From positions 1 through 43,707 of the forward strand of contig NZ_PPSM01000021.1 of the NCBI RefSeq assembly GCF_002916655.1: a stretch of DNA of 43,707 nucleotides. The letters run 5' to 3'. Positions 7,444-17,481 of the stretch are shown here, piece after piece. This DNA is from Novosphingobium sp. HII-3. Its GTDB lineage: Bacteria > Pseudomonadota > Alphaproteobacteria > Sphingomonadales > Sphingomonadaceae. The first letter of the stretch is position 1; each line of letters begins with the position of its first letter. Made by a program: the position numbers and the translations under genes. The notes under the pieces were generated by a model. That model saw only the letters and a program-made list of their open reading frames with translations. It did not search any database and had not been told where the DNA came from.

Positions 7444-9054
7444 ATGCTTGAATTTTCCATCTGGAAGAAGGTCTGGTACTGGGGGGTGGCGCTGGTGCTC
7501 TGCCTTCTTGCGGTACCGACGCTGCTTTCCTTTACCACCGTTCACCTGCCGGAAGGCGTACCCGCTCCGAAGGTCAACCTCGGTCTGGACCTGGCGGGCG
7601 GTTCGCGCCTTCTGCTTGAGGCCGACCGCAACCAGGTCATCCAGCAACGCCTGGAAGGCATGGAGGAATCGGTCCGTACCAAGCTCAACCAGGCTCAGCC
7701 GCGCATCGCCATCGGCGACGTGTCCAGCCGCGGCGGACGTCTTACATTCACGGTACGCGATGCCGCGCAGGTGGATGCCGCGCGCGAAGCCTTGCTGCCG
7801 CTGACCAATGGCGCCGGTCTTTCCGGACAGCGCGACTGGGACATCCAGGTCGTGAACGGCAACCAGTTCGTGATGGCGCCCACGGCGGCCGGCATCGACC
7901 TGGAAGTCAGCAACGCCATGGAAACCGCGGTCGAGGTCGTGCGCAAGCGCATCGACGCGCTGGGGACCAAGGAGCCCGACATTCGTCGCCTGGGTGGAAC
8001 CCGCATCGACGTCCAGGTTCCGGGGCTTCAGGATCCCGCCGCGCTGAAGGCGCTGCTCGGCCAGACGGCCAAGCTCGAATTCAAGATGGTCGACGAAACG
8101 GCCTCGCCGGCTGACCTGGCACAAGGCGTCGTGCCGCCCGGGTCCGAAGTGGTACCCTACGCCGATGCTGCCGACGCCGCTGGCGGTGCTCCCGTGATCG
8201 CCGTGAAGCGTCTGGGCGGGATCAAGGGCGATCAGCTCACCAACGCCAAGCAGAGCTTCGAGCAGCAGACCAACCAGCCGGTCGTCGATATCACGTTCAA
8301 CCAGCAGGGCGGCGAACGCTTCGCTCAGCTGACGAGTCAAAATGTCGGCAAGCGCTTTGCCATCATCCTCGACGGCAAGGTGCTCTCGGCGCCGGCGATC
8401 AATGAACCGATCCTCGGCGGCAGCGCTCAGATTTCCGGCAGCTTCACGACCAAGTCGGCGACCCAGCTGGCGATCGCCCTTCGTTCGGGCGCTCTCCCCG
8501 TCGATCTCAAGGTCGTCGAGGAACGCACCGTCGGGCCCGATCTCGGTGCTGAAGCCATCGACAAGGGCGCCATCGCCATGGCCGTGGGCACGATCGCACT
8601 GATGCTCTTCATCGTGTTGACCTACGGCCGTTTCGGCATCTATGCCTGCGTCGCGCTGGTGCTGAACGTGCTCATGATCCTTGGGGTCATGGCTCTTTTC
8701 GGAACGACCCTGACGCTGCCAGGCATTGCTGGCTTCGTGCTGACCATCGGCGCCACCGTCGATGCGAACGTGCTCATCAACGAGCGCATCCGCGAAGAAC
8801 TGGCGAGGGGGCGGCGTGTCGTCCAGTCGGTGGAACTGGGTTACCGCGAAGCAAGCCGCGCCATCTTCGATGCGAACATCACCAACTCCATCGCGGCGGT
8901 TCTGATGTTTGCCTTCGGCTCTGGCCCGGTTCGCGGTTTCGCCGTCGTGCTGATGATCGGCATCGCCACCTCGGTGTTCACGGCCGTGACTCTCACTCGC
9001 ATGTGGATCGCCGGCTGGTTGCGCAAGGCGCGGCCTGCGACCCTCAATCTGTAA
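7444..9054 (+). CDS. secD: Protein translocase subunit SecD
   Basis: SecD, 536 residues, uses the proton gradient with SecF to help pull proteins across the inner membrane after SecYEG/SecA. TM1 is at about 12-30. The conserved D1 motif LGLDLAGGSRLLLE follows, then the large periplasmic P1 domain (about 60-370). Five TM helices make up the C-terminal third, including LPGIAGFVLTIGATVDANVLINERIREEL, which is broken here only by family variation. Length is typical of alphaproteobacteria (about 530). It is 15 bp upstream of secF, forming yajC-secD-secF. Confidence 0.97.
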   Translation: MLEFSIWKKVWYWGVALVLCLLAVPTLLSFTTVHLPEGVPAPKVNLGLDLAGGSRLLLEADRNQVIQQRLEGMEESVRTKLNQAQPRIAIGDVSSRGGRLTFTVRDAAQVDAAREALLPLTNGAGLSGQRDWDIQVVNGNQFVMAPTAAGIDLEVSNAMETAVEVVRKRIDALGTKEPDIRRLGGTRIDVQVPGLQDPAALKALLGQTAKLEFKMVDETASPADLAQGVVPPGSEVVPYADAADAAGGAPVIAVKRLGGIKGDQLTNAKQSFEQQTNQPVVDITFNQQGGERFAQLTSQNVGKRFAIILDGKVLSAPAINEPILGGSAQISGSFTTKSATQLAIALRSGALPVDLKVVEERTVGPDLGAEAIDKGAIAMAVGTIALMLFIVLTYGRFGIYACVALVLNVLMILGVMALFGTTLTLPGIAGFVLTIGATVDANVLINERIREELARGRRVVQSVELGYREASRAIFDANITNSIAAVLMFAFGSGPVRGFAVVLMIGIATSVFTAVTLTRMWIAGWLRKARPATLNL

Positions 9055-9069
9055 GCTCGGACAAAGATC

Positions 9070-10059
9070 ATGAAGCTCCTGAAGCTTATTCCTGACAACA
9101 CGAACATCCGCTTCCTCAAGTGGCAGTGGCCGTTCTTCATCAGCAACATCGCGCTGATGCTGGCGTCCGTCGTGTTGCTGTTCACGCACGGGCTCAACCT
9201 GGGCGTGGATTTCGTCGGCGGCCAGATGATCCGGGTGACGTTCGAGCGCAGCGCCACCGCGCCTGTCCAGCAGCTGGAAGACGCGGTCGGCAAGCTCGGC
9301 TACGGCGAGCCGGTCGTGCAGACTTTCGGCAAGCCCAACGAGATCTCGCTGCGCATGAAGCTGCCCGAAGGCACGGAGGCCCAGCCGCAGCTGGCCGATG
9401 CCATGGCGCGCAAGATCACCGAATCCATCAAGCAGAGCTTTCCCGACGCCCGCATCGACGGTGTTGATTCGGTGTCCGGCAAGGTTTCGGGTGAGTTGTT
9501 CAAGACCGGCATGATTGCGCTCGGTCTGGCGATGATCGGCATCTCGATCTACATCTGGGTCCGCTTCGAATGGCAGTTCGGCGTTGGTGCCCTGTTCGCC
9601 CTTCTTCAGGACATTCTCCTGACGGTGGGGATGTTCTCCTGGACGCAGATGGAGTTCGACCTCAACATCGTCGCCGCTCTGCTGACGTTGCTCGGCTATT
9701 CGCTGAATGACAAGATCGTGGTCTACGATCGTATCCGTGAAAACCTGAAGAAGCACCGCCGGATGCCGATGGCCGAACTTCTCGACCTGTCAGTGAACGA
9801 GACGCTTTCGCGTACCGTGGTGACGTCGCTCTCGATGCTTATCACCTTGCTCGCGCTGCTCCTTCTCGGGCCGGACGTGATCTTCGGGTTCACCGCTGCC
9901 ATCACGCTGGGTATCTTCATCGGCACCTACAGCTCGATCTTCATGTCGGCACCGATCCTGATCTGGCTGGGCGTGAAGTCGGACAGCTTCGTAACGACGG
10001 AGTCCGCCATCGACCGGCAGGAGCGCCTCGCGCGCGAGCAGGGCTCGCCGCAGGTCTGA
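9070..10059 (+). CDS. secF: Protein translocase subunit SecF
   Basis: SecF, 329 residues, partners SecD. TM1 is at about 20-38 (FFISNIALMLASVVLLF), followed by the F1-type motif LGVDFVGGQMIRV and a short periplasmic domain. Five C-terminal TM helices begin near residue 140, including LLGYSLNDKIVVYDRIRENL, the conserved equivalent of the SecD TM4-loop signature. It ends the yajC-secDF operon at a strong bidirectional terminator 18 bp downstream. Confidence 0.97.
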   Translation: MKLLKLIPDNTNIRFLKWQWPFFISNIALMLASVVLLFTHGLNLGVDFVGGQMIRVTFERSATAPVQQLEDAVGKLGYGEPVVQTFGKPNEISLRMKLPEGTEAQPQLADAMARKITESIKQSFPDARIDGVDSVSGKVSGELFKTGMIALGLAMIGISIYIWVRFEWQFGVGALFALLQDILLTVGMFSWTQMEFDLNIVAALLTLLGYSLNDKIVVYDRIRENLKKHRRMPMAELLDLSVNETLSRTVVTSLSMLITLLALLLLGPDVIFGFTAAITLGIFIGTYSSIFMSAPILIWLGVKSDSFVTTESAIDRQERLAREQGSPQV

Positions 10060-10077
10060 TCACCGGATCCTGGCAGG

Positions 10078-10114
10078 AAAAAAGCCCGTTCCGCCAATGC
10101 GGGACGGGCTTTTT
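10078..10114 (+). terminator. Bidirectional terminator between secF and rsmA
   Basis: The stem GCCCGTTCCGC/GCGGGACGGGC (11 bp with one G-T pair) has a CAAT loop. It is flanked by A6 on the left and T5 on the right, so it can stop transcription of both secF (plus) and rsmA (minus), which converge here. Confidence 0.92.
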
Positions 10115-10148
10115 CGTGTGCAGCCTTGTTTGGGCTGGCGGCCGGTAT

Positions 10149-10976
10149 TCAGATAGCGGGCGTCAGAACCCGGGCGACGCTGACAAACTCCGCAACCGTC
10201 AGAGTCTCGGCGCGGCGTTGCGGATCTATCCCGAGCGCCTCCAGAGCGGCCAGAGCGCCGGGTACGCCCTTCAGGCTCTGGCGCAGCATCTTGCGGCGCT
10301 GCCCGAAGGCCGCTTCGGTCACGCGCTCCAGCACCCGCATGGAAACACCCGGGGGCGCGGCGCCGGGCACGACATGCACGATCGCCGACATGACCTTCGG
10401 CGGCGGCGTGAACGCGCTCCGGTGCACCTTCATCGCCAGCTTCGATCGGGATCGCCACTGGGCCAGCACCGCCAGACGGCCATAGGCGGACGTATCAGGC
10501 TCCGCGACGATGCGACGGGCGACCTCTTCCTGGAACATCAGCGTCAGCGTTGCCCATTGCGGCGGCCAGGTCTTTCCGGACAGCCAGCCGGTAAATAGCG
10601 CCGTGCCCACGTTGTAAGGCAGGTTCGCGACGATGTGATAAGGCCCCGCAAACAGGCTCTCCGGGCTGATCTTGAGAGCATCGCCCTCCATCACCTTCAG
10701 CTTGCCCGGATAGGCGGCTTCCACCTCAGCCAGCGCCGGCAGGCAGCGCCGGTCCATCTCGATGGCCGTGACGTTAGCCCCGGCGCGGAGGAGCGCGCGC
10801 GTCAGGCCGCCGGGGCCGGGGCCGATTTCCAGAACGTCGCGGCCTTCAAGTGAGCCCGGGATGGCGGCTATGCGGTCAAGAAGCTGTTCGTCGAAAAGGA
10901 AGTTCTGGCCGAGGGCCTTGGACGCCGAAAGCCCGTGGCGAGCGATGACTTCACGAAGCGGGGGGAGGGGGGTCAT
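10149..10976 (-). CDS. rsmA: 16S rRNA dimethyladenosine transferase RsmA (KsgA)
   Basis: The 275-residue SAM-dependent enzyme dimethylates two adjacent adenosines in the 3' terminal hairpin of 16S rRNA, a late check on 30S assembly. Visible motifs are the N-terminal [18 protein letters not shown] motif [17 protein letters not shown], the acidic IEMDRRC, the catalytic [11 protein letters not shown] and the C-terminal helical domain. I take the ATG at 10976 because it forms an ATGA overlap with the pdxA stop and has GAGAAG directly upstream. A start six codons earlier at 10994 is possible. It is the last gene of lptD-surA-pdxA-rsmA. Confidence 0.95.
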   Translation of the reverse strand: MTPLPPLREVIARHGLSASKALGQNFLFDEQLLDRIAAIPGSLEGRDVLEIGPGPGGLTRALLRAGANVTAIEMDRRCLPALAEVEAAYPGKLKVMEGDALKISPESLFAGPYHIVANLPYNVGTALFTGWLSGKTWPPQWATLTLMFQEEVARRIVAEPDTSAYGRLAVLAQWRSRSKLAMKVHRSAFTPPPKVMSAIVHVVPGAAPPGVSMRVLERVTEAAFGQRRKMLRQSLKGVPGALAALEALGIDPQRRAETLTVAEFVSVARVLTPAI

Positions 10977-12001
10977 CTTCTTCTCGCGGCGCATTCGCCG
11001 GCCATTCTCAGCGCGGCAACCATGGCGCCGGCGTTGGCCAGCCCCTTGCCAGCGATGCCGAAGGCCGTTCCATGGTCAGGGGAGGTGCGGACGATCGGCA
11101 GGCCCAGCGTGACATTCACACCCTGGTCGAAGTCGAGCGTCTTGATGGGGACGAGTGCCTGATCGTGGTACATGCAGAGCGCCACGTCGTATGCGGCGCG
11201 CGCGTGAGGCGTGAACAGGGCGTCGGCTGGGTGAGGGCCCGTCACGTCCAGACCTTCGGCGGCCAGCGCCTGGATGGCCGGTAGGATTATGTCGCGGTCC
11301 TCCGTCCCCATGCGGCCGTCTTCCCCGGCATGAGGGTTGAGGCCGGTGATGGCGATGCGGGGGTTCGGCAGGCCGAAATCGCGGGAGAGCGCACGGGCAA
11401 CAATGCGCGCCTTCCCCTCGATGAGCTGTCGGGTGATCAGCCGGGGAACTTCGGCCAGAGCTTCGTGGACGGTGAGAGGCACCGTTCGCAGCGAAGGCCC
11501 GGCCAGCATCATCACCGCGGCATCATGGGGAAGGCCGGAAGCGTCCGCCAGAAACTCCGTCTGACCGGGCTGCGAGAAGCCGACCATGGCCAGCCGCGAC
11601 TTCGCAATAGGCCCCGTGACCACCGCGCCCGCCCTGCCGGAAAGCGTCAGTTCCGTTGCACGGGTGAGGGAGTGCAGCGCGAGCCGCGCGCCGTCCAGCG
11701 TCGGCTGCCCGGGAGAAGCACCGCAATCCTCTTCCCCGAGCACAGGCAGGCCTGCAGCGAAAGCGTCCGCAGCCTCCGCAGGATCGCCGATGCGGATGAT
11801 GGGAAGGCTGATTCCGCGCGTCCGGGCCGCGCTTTGCAGAACATCGGCGCCGCCAACCACAACGAACGGGGGAAGAGCGCTTTCCTCTCGCCGGGCCCAG
11901 CTTTCAGCGATCACTTCCGGAGCGATGCCGGCAGGGTCGCCAAGGGAGACGGCAAGCGGCAGGTCGGCCTGCGGGGCAGCCCCAGCCTTGCCAGGGTTCA
12001 T
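10973..12001 (-). CDS. pdxA: 4-hydroxythreonine-4-phosphate dehydrogenase PdxA
   Basis: PdxA, 342 residues, oxidises 4-phosphohydroxy-L-threonine in the DXP-dependent pyridoxal phosphate pathway. The N-terminus [15 protein letters not shown] is a family hallmark. Three metal-ligand histidines are visible in [24 protein letters not shown] and [37 protein letters not shown] is also conserved. It sits 20 bp after surA and overlaps rsmA by 4 nt, so the last three genes look tightly co-translated. Confidence 0.95.
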   Translation of the reverse strand: MNPGKAGAAPQADLPLAVSLGDPAGIAPEVIAESWARREESALPPFVVVGGADVLQSAARTRGISLPIIRIGDPAEAADAFAAGLPVLGEEDCGASPGQPTLDGARLALHSLTRATELTLSGRAGAVVTGPIAKSRLAMVGFSQPGQTEFLADASGLPHDAAVMMLAGPSLRTVPLTVHEALAEVPRLITRQLIEGKARIVARALSRDFGLPNPRIAITGLNPHAGEDGRMGTEDRDIILPAIQALAAEGLDVTGPHPADALFTPHARAAYDVALCMYHDQALVPIKTLDFDQGVNVTLGLPIVRTSPDHGTAFGIAGKGLANAGAMVAALRMAGECAARRR

Positions 12002-12021
12002 GTCAGCTGCCCCGCCCGATC

Positions 12022-13383
12022 TCAGTTGTATTCGATGACTGCGTCACGACGCAGATCGCGCAGGTACGTCTGCGCGCGCTTGTTCACGCGATCGTCCTCG
12101 AGCTGTGCCTGCAACTGTTCGAAGCTGGGTCCGCTTTCGGACTGCGCGTCGTCGCGGCCGCACAGCATGAGGATGCGCACGCCGTCCTCAAGCGAGCCGA
12201 AGGGCGGCAGGGTTTCGCCGGGGGAAAGCTGCAGGACCGCGTTCTGAAGCTGGCCCGGAAGGTCGCGCGCCTTGACCTGGTCGTTGGTCACGACCTGTGC
12301 TCCGAGCGTCTTGGCAACGCCGTCGACATCGCCGCAGCCCTTGGCCGCCTTCATTGCCTTGGCGAATGCCTCGGCGCGCCGGCTTGCTTCCGCCTCGCTG
12401 ACGCCTTTGGGGAAGGGAAGCGAGATCTGCTTGAGCGAGAGGATCGCGTCGCGCGGGTCGGCCGTCAGAACTTGCCGCTTGTCGATGAGGTAAAGAATGT
12501 CGAAGCCGCCGGGGACTTCGATCGGACCGGCGAGCTGACCGGTGTCCAGGTCACGCGCGACGGTCTGGAGCTCGGCGGGAAGCTGCGCCAGGCGGACCCA
12601 GCCCAGATCGCCACCGACGGACGCCGTGCTCGCCTGCGAATACTGGCGTGCGTAGGCGACGAAGCTGCCGCCCTGCCGCAGTTGCTGGACGATCTGGCTG
12701 GCGTTCTTGTACACCTGCTCACGCGTTTCGGGCGTGGCGGCGAGATAGATCTCGCCCAGGCGGTATTCGTCCGTACCCTTGGCCGCCTTCAGGCGGGCGA
12801 GCACGTCGTTCACTTCATCGTCGGAGACGTTGATGAAGGGTTGAACGTTACGCTGGAGCAGTCGCTGCCACGACAGTTCGCCCCTGATCTGGCGCTTGAG
12901 CGATTCGGGCGAGGAGCCCACGCGCTTGAGGTACGCGTCCATCGCGGCGGTGTTCTGGCCGAAGTTCTGCTGTGCGACGCGCGCGTAGGACTGGTTCACC
13001 TCGGCGTCTTCCACGGACACGTCGGCAGCCTTGGCTTCCTGGATCTGCAGCGTTTCGTCGATCAGGTTGCGCAAGATCTGCAGGCGCAGACGCTTCATTT
13101 CCTCGGCGTCAATCTTGCCCTGGTTAGCCGCGACGATCAGCGCCAGACGCTGGTCGACGTCCGTACCGGTGATCACGTCGCCATTAACTACCGCCGTCGC
13201 GCGGCGCATGTTCGGGTTGTCGTCCCCGAAGATCTTCACATTGTCGGGAATCACGATCTGGCCCTGTGGGGCCGACTGCGCCGACACGCCCTGCGCGGCG
13301 CCGAGGGCGGCGGACACGGCGACGAGGCTGCCGAAACATTGAAATGCGCGCTTCAGGAATCTGCTGCGATTGACTGCTTGCAC
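12022..13383 (-). CDS. surA: Periplasmic peptidyl-prolyl isomerase/chaperone SurA
   Basis: The 453-residue protein has a signal peptide at about 1-35 (RAFQCFGSLVAVSAALG... ending SA-Q). A SurA N-terminal chaperone region follows (ATAVVNGDVITGTDVDQRLAL, then a helical section to about 200). One recognisable parvulin domain lies at about 205-310 (FVAYARQYSQ.. GGDLGWVR..PIEVPGGFDILYLIDKR). The region after it resembles a second, weaker parvulin unit. SurA escorts outer-membrane proteins such as LptD to the BAM complex, which suits its place between lptD and pdxA. The 179-bp gap to lptD holds no clear gene. Confidence 0.92.
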   Translation of the reverse strand: MQAVNRSRFLKRAFQCFGSLVAVSAALGAAQGVSAQSAPQGQIVIPDNVKIFGDDNPNMRRATAVVNGDVITGTDVDQRLALIVAANQGKIDAEEMKRLRLQILRNLIDETLQIQEAKAADVSVEDAEVNQSYARVAQQNFGQNTAAMDAYLKRVGSSPESLKRQIRGELSWQRLLQRNVQPFINVSDDEVNDVLARLKAAKGTDEYRLGEIYLAATPETREQVYKNASQIVQQLRQGGSFVAYARQYSQASTASVGGDLGWVRLAQLPAELQTVARDLDTGQLAGPIEVPGGFDILYLIDKRQVLTADPRDAILSLKQISLPFPKGVSEAEASRRAEAFAKAMKAAKGCGDVDGVAKTLGAQVVTNDQVKARDLPGQLQNAVLQLSPGETLPPFGSLEDGVRILMLCGRDDAQSESGPSFEQLQAQLEDDRVNKRAQTYLRDLRRDAVIEYN

Positions 13384-13562
13384 CGTGATATCAATCCCGT
13401 TTCTGACCGGCCGTAAGCCGGTTCATCCGCGGCAGCGCTTCACCGAAGCTGTCTGTCGCATAGTACGTCGCACTTGCCGCGCGGCGGCTTAACCGAAAAT
13501 GAGCACACCCGATAGCGGCTTTGGCCGGCAGTGCCAATGGTCCGAAATCAAACGGCAGGGCG

Positions 13563-15893
13563 TCACCCCCCGCCGATGTTCTTAAGCGTGAAACCAAGCT
13601 GGAACGAATCGCCGCGGCGCACGTCCCCCAACGCCACGTAGTCGCGGCGCCACGTCAGCGAAAGCTGGATACAGTCGTCCTCGTAGGCCGCGCCGATGCG
13701 CGTCCGGAGAGGCTGGAAACCATCGGAGCCGTTGAGGGGGTCTTCCTGCCTGTCGGTCATGTTGACCACGGCGGAGCCGAACACGGACCAGTAGCGCGCG
13801 AAGGCCAGGCGACCGGCGGCGCGCAGCTCCTCGCGATCCTGCAGATCCTCGATGTCGACTGAGATGTCCCGGTTCAGCTTGGTGTAGCCGACCTCGAGAT
13901 ATGTGCGGGTATTGCCGATGACCGCGTCGAATTCGTTGCGGCGCACGGCGAAGGTGTCCTTGTCCACGCGGAAGCGGTGGATGAAGTTGATGAAGTCGCG
14001 GTATCGGATTTCAGTGCGCCCGACGATGTCGGACGTCTTGTTCGCCAGCCCCGTGCCGTCCGGCAGGACCGTGGCGCGGTTGTTCAGCCGGACCGACTGG
14101 CCAACCGTCGTCTTGATGCGCCAGCGCGAGCGCTCGAACTGCCAGTCGAGCCCATAGGTGAAGCGCACGCCGTCTTCGATCCGATCGTAGCCGGGGAAGC
14201 GGTTGATGGCGAAAAGATTGCCGGTATCGAGTTCGATGGCGCGGGAATCTTCATTGGGAATGTCGAGGTTTCGGATCTTCGGGCTGGCAACCAGCTGTAC
14301 GCGTGGGGTGAGCACCTGGGTCCCGCCGAATGCCTGGCCGACCAGGGGCCACTTCACGTCGATAGCGGCCGTCGCCACGCCGCGGCCCTGCCACCCGGAC
14401 ATGCCGCGGTAGAGATCCTCGCTCGTCAGTTCGTTCTGCCGCGAATGATAGACGTCTCCGCGCACGAGGCCGGTGAGGGTGATTTCCTGGCCCATTCCGG
14501 TCAGGCGGCGTAGTGACCACTCACCGTAGGCGAAGGCGCGCTGCGTATCCTGCCCGTCCGGGCGGGTGATCGCGAGCGAATTTGCCCGCAGTTCGAAGCG
14601 TCCACCCAGCAGCGGATCCTCGAGCCTGCGGCGGTATTCGACAACCGGCAAGGCGATCGGAATCAAGCCCTGCTTGCGATCCGCGACAAGCGTCTGCGTC
14701 GCATAGCCCGCAAGGGAGAAGTAGCTGTCCTGATCGATCCGCTCCAACTCGACCATGGAGCGCAGCCGGTCATCGCGGTTGATGTCGTAGCGGCGCAGGA
14801 AAGTGCGGTCCGTGGCGCGGCGGATCGATCCGGTCACGCTCCAGTTGTCATTGAGCTGAAAGCGGCCGTTCGCGAAGATGTAGCCACGAAACGCACGTTG
14901 GCCATCGACATCCTCGCGCCCGTCCGAGATCGGTATCTTCTGGCTTGCGGTGGCGTAGCCGGTGATCTGGTAGGCCCCATTTTCCGTGAGGGCCCGGTAC
15001 TCCAGCCGACCCATCGGCGCCGCCTCGGTGAAGACGGAGAACGTCCCGGTGAGGTCCCGGTTTTCCGCTATCTTCCAGTAGTACGCCTGGGCGACTTCAA
15101 ACCCGTTCGACGGGCTCGACTTGATGTCGGGCATGAGGAAGCCGGACACCGCATGGCCGTCGGTGCTGACCGTGAGGCCGAGCAGCGGAAGCTGCACCAG
15201 TCCGAACAGCTCGATCCGGGCTCGCTTGAAGCGAACCCGCTTGTCGGCGTCCGAATAAATGACCTGCTTTGCAACGACGCGCCAGCTGGGGTTCTTGGGG
15301 CAACCATCGTCATCGACCACGTCGCACCCGGTATAGGCGGCACGGGTAAGGATGACGTCCCCGTTGGGGATGCGTTCCCCTTTGAGCGCCGCGAGACGGC
15401 CTCCTTCGCGCAGGACGAGAAGGAGGTTCTCCATCATCCCCGTCTTCAACTCGTCGGTAAGCTCGACCTGTTCGGTGTAGAGCTGGTTGCCGTCGTCGTC
15501 GACCATGCGCACGTTGCCGTCCGCGACAATCTTGCCGCTGTCCCGGTCCCAGCGGACAGTGTCTGCCCGGACCGACTGGACGCGGCCCTGGTCGTCCCGC
15601 CGTCGTAGAACGACGTTGCCGCTTGCGGTAACGACCTCGCTGTCCTGCTCGTACTGCACGTCGTCCGCTTCGAACGCGACCGGTTCGGTGTCACCGGTGG
15701 AAGGAGGCGGAGCGGGGGGCGCACCTTCGATCGGTGCTGCATCGACGGGCCGCGCGACGTCCTGTGCAAACGCTGCATGGGGCAGGACGGAAGCAGAAAT
15801 TCCCATCGCCAGTGCACAGAGGGGAAGGGAAGGCAAGCAACGGTCCGAAAGGGGAAAACGGGCTTGCAGGTTGGGCTGCGCGGCTGGGAGCAT
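13563..15893 (-). CDS. lptD: LPS-assembly protein LptD
   Basis: LptD, 776 residues, is the outer-membrane barrel that inserts lipopolysaccharide, or the equivalent glycolipid, into the outer leaflet with LptE. An N-terminal signal region (about 1-44, ending AFA-Q) is followed by a Pro-rich linker and an OstA/LptA-like jellyroll at about 70-200 (VAFEADDVQYEQDSEVVTAS, VVLRRRDDQGRVQSVRADTV). The C-terminal beta-barrel ends near GFTLKNIGGG. A Cys pair occurs in GCDVVDDDGCPKNPSW. It heads the lptD-surA-pdxA-rsmA operon and is divergent from pepA over 95 bp. Many sphingomonads make glycosphingolipids in place of LPS, so the cargo may differ. Confidence 0.93.
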   Translation of the reverse strand: MLPAAQPNLQARFPLSDRCLPSLPLCALAMGISASVLPHAAFAQDVARPVDAAPIEGAPPAPPPSTGDTEPVAFEADDVQYEQDSEVVTASGNVVLRRRDDQGRVQSVRADTVRWDRDSGKIVADGNVRMVDDDGNQLYTEQVELTDELKTGMMENLLLVLREGGRLAALKGERIPNGDVILTRAAYTGCDVVDDDGCPKNPSWRVVAKQVIYSDADKRVRFKRARIELFGLVQLPLLGLTVSTDGHAVSGFLMPDIKSSPSNGFEVAQAYYWKIAENRDLTGTFSVFTEAAPMGRLEYRALTENGAYQITGYATASQKIPISDGREDVDGQRAFRGYIFANGRFQLNDNWSVTGSIRRATDRTFLRRYDINRDDRLRSMVELERIDQDSYFSLAGYATQTLVADRKQGLIPIALPVVEYRRRLEDPLLGGRFELRANSLAITRPDGQDTQRAFAYGEWSLRRLTGMGQEITLTGLVRGDVYHSRQNELTSEDLYRGMSGWQGRGVATAAIDVKWPLVGQAFGGTQVLTPRVQLVASPKIRNLDIPNEDSRAIELDTGNLFAINRFPGYDRIEDGVRFTYGLDWQFERSRWRIKTTVGQSVRLNNRATVLPDGTGLANKTSDIVGRTEIRYRDFINFIHRFRVDKDTFAVRRNEFDAVIGNTRTYLEVGYTKLNRDISVDIEDLQDREELRAAGRLAFARYWSVFGSAVVNMTDRQEDPLNGSDGFQPLRTRIGAAYEDDCIQLSLTWRRDYVALGDVRRGDSFQLGFTLKNIGGG

Positions 15894-15988
15894 GGGTTGC
15901 CTATCGCATCGCCTGTGCCTAACTGCAATCCAGTCATGCGGTGAAGCGCAAAAGTTCAGCGTTTCATCGGGGAAATCCAGGAGAATCC

Positions 15989-17464
15989 ATGAAGATCCAG
16001 TTCCTTGGCGCGGCTGAAGGGCCGAATGCCCTCAACGGAGCCACCGTCGCTGCACGCCTCGTCAACCAGGACGCCGTGCCTGCCGACCTGGAGCCCGTTC
16101 TTGCCGAGGGGGCCCGCCGGGCTCGCTTCACCGGCAAGGCAGGGCAGATATTCGAAAGCTTCGTCGATCGCGGGGGTAAGGTGGTCCGCGTTGCGCTCGC
16201 CGGTTTGGGCGAGCCGTCCGCGAAGGATCGCAAGAGCGCGATCGAACGGGCAGGCGCCGCGGTCGTCGCGAAGTACCTGACGAGCGGAGAGACCGCACTC
16301 GTGCTCGATGTGACGGGCGCGGGTCTTTCGGCCGAGGAAGCGGCCGGTGCGTTGCTCGGCGCGGTTCTGCGCTCCTGGCGTCATGACGTATACCGCACCA
16401 AGCTGGCGGATGACGCGAAGCCTTCTCTCGCGCAAATCGCACTCGTGGGCGCGCCAGACGGCACCGAGGCGGTGTGGGAGATCGAGCAGGCCATCGCCCA
16501 GGGCGTGGCATTCACGCGCGAACTGGTGACCGAGCCTGCGAACATCATCTATCCGGAAAGCTTCGTGGAGCGCTGCAAAGCCCGCATGGAATCTTCCGGT
16601 CTCACGATTCGCGTTCTCGACGAGAAGGAGATGGCGGAGCTTGGCATGGGCTCGCTGCTTGGCGTAGCGCAGGGGTCGGTCAAGCCGGCCCGCCTGCTGG
16701 TCATGGAGTGGCGGGGCGGCGAAGAGGGTGCCAAGCCCGTGGCCTTCGTCGGCAAGGGTGTCTGCTTCGACACCGGCGGTATCTCGATCAAGCCTGCCGC
16801 CGGCATGGAAGACATGAAGTGGGACATGGGCGGCGCCGGTGCCGTCGCCGGGACCATGCTCGCACTGGCGCTGCGCAAGGCCAGGGCGAACATCATCGGC
16901 GTGTGCGGCCTCGTCGAGAACATGCCCGACGGCAACGCCCAGCGTCCGGGTGACGTCGTCACCTCGCTGTCGGGCCAGACGATCGAGGTGATCAACACGG
17001 ACGCCGAGGGTCGCCTGGTGCTCTGTGACGCCCTGACCTGGGTACAGCGTGAGTACGCTCCGGCCAAGATCGTCGACCTGGCAACGCTGACGGGTGCGAT
17101 CATCCTCAGCCTCTCGCACGAATATGCCGGCTTGTTCTCCAACAACGACGATCTGGCAGCAGCCCTCAACGCAGCCGGCGATGCCTCGGGCGAGCGTCTG
17201 TGGCGCATGCCGATGGGTCCGGCTTACGACAAGATGATCGACAGCCCGATTGCCGATATGAAGAATGTCGGTCCGCGCTTCGGCGGCTCGATCACTGCGG
17301 CGCAGTTCCTGCAGCGCTTCATCGAGAACGATACGCCCTGGGCCCATCTCGACATCGCCGGCACTGTCTGGACCGACAAGGCAGGGGCGACCTGGGACAA
17401 GGGCGCCACGGGCTTTGGCGTGCGCCTGCTTGATCGCTTCGTGCGCGATACGCTGGAAGCCTGA
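15989..17464 (+). CDS. pepA: Leucyl aminopeptidase PepA (M17 family)
   Basis: The 491-residue enzyme removes N-terminal residues from peptides in the cytoplasm as a two-zinc hexamer. Catalytic-domain motifs are plain: VGKGVCFDTGGISIKPAAGM (metal Lys and Asp), MKWDMGGAGAVAG, and the M17 signature NTDAEGRLVLCDALTW. The start at 15989 has AGGAGA five bases upstream; an upstream in-frame ATG at 15941 lacks one. It is 17 bp from holC, the conserved pepA-holC order. Confidence 0.96.
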   Translation: MKIQFLGAAEGPNALNGATVAARLVNQDAVPADLEPVLAEGARRARFTGKAGQIFESFVDRGGKVVRVALAGLGEPSAKDRKSAIERAGAAVVAKYLTSGETALVLDVTGAGLSAEEAAGALLGAVLRSWRHDVYRTKLADDAKPSLAQIALVGAPDGTEAVWEIEQAIAQGVAFTRELVTEPANIIYPESFVERCKARMESSGLTIRVLDEKEMAELGMGSLLGVAQGSVKPARLLVMEWRGGEEGAKPVAFVGKGVCFDTGGISIKPAAGMEDMKWDMGGAGAVAGTMLALALRKARANIIGVCGLVENMPDGNAQRPGDVVTSLSGQTIEVINTDAEGRLVLCDALTWVQREYAPAKIVDLATLTGAIILSLSHEYAGLFSNNDDLAAALNAAGDASGERLWRMPMGPAYDKMIDSPIADMKNVGPRFGGSITAAQFLQRFIENDTPWAHLDIAGTVWTDKAGATWDKGATGFGVRLLDRFVRDTLEA

Positions 17465-17481
17465 GCGGAGGAACGCGGCTG

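Noticed and set aside
6886..9756. A 956-codon open frame on the minus strand across yajC-secD-secF.
   Set aside because: It is the antisense shadow of high-GC coding sequence; composition is His/Asp/Arg-rich without domains, and the sense strand holds unmistakable SecD/SecF.
12472..13416. 314-codon plus-strand ORF across surA.
   Set aside because: Antisense shadow of surA, which has a signal peptide and parvulin domain; the plus-strand product lacks recognisable features.
13391..13597. Minus-strand ORF in the gap between lptD and surA.
   Set aside because: It overlaps the end of lptD in another frame and has no SD or recognisable feature.
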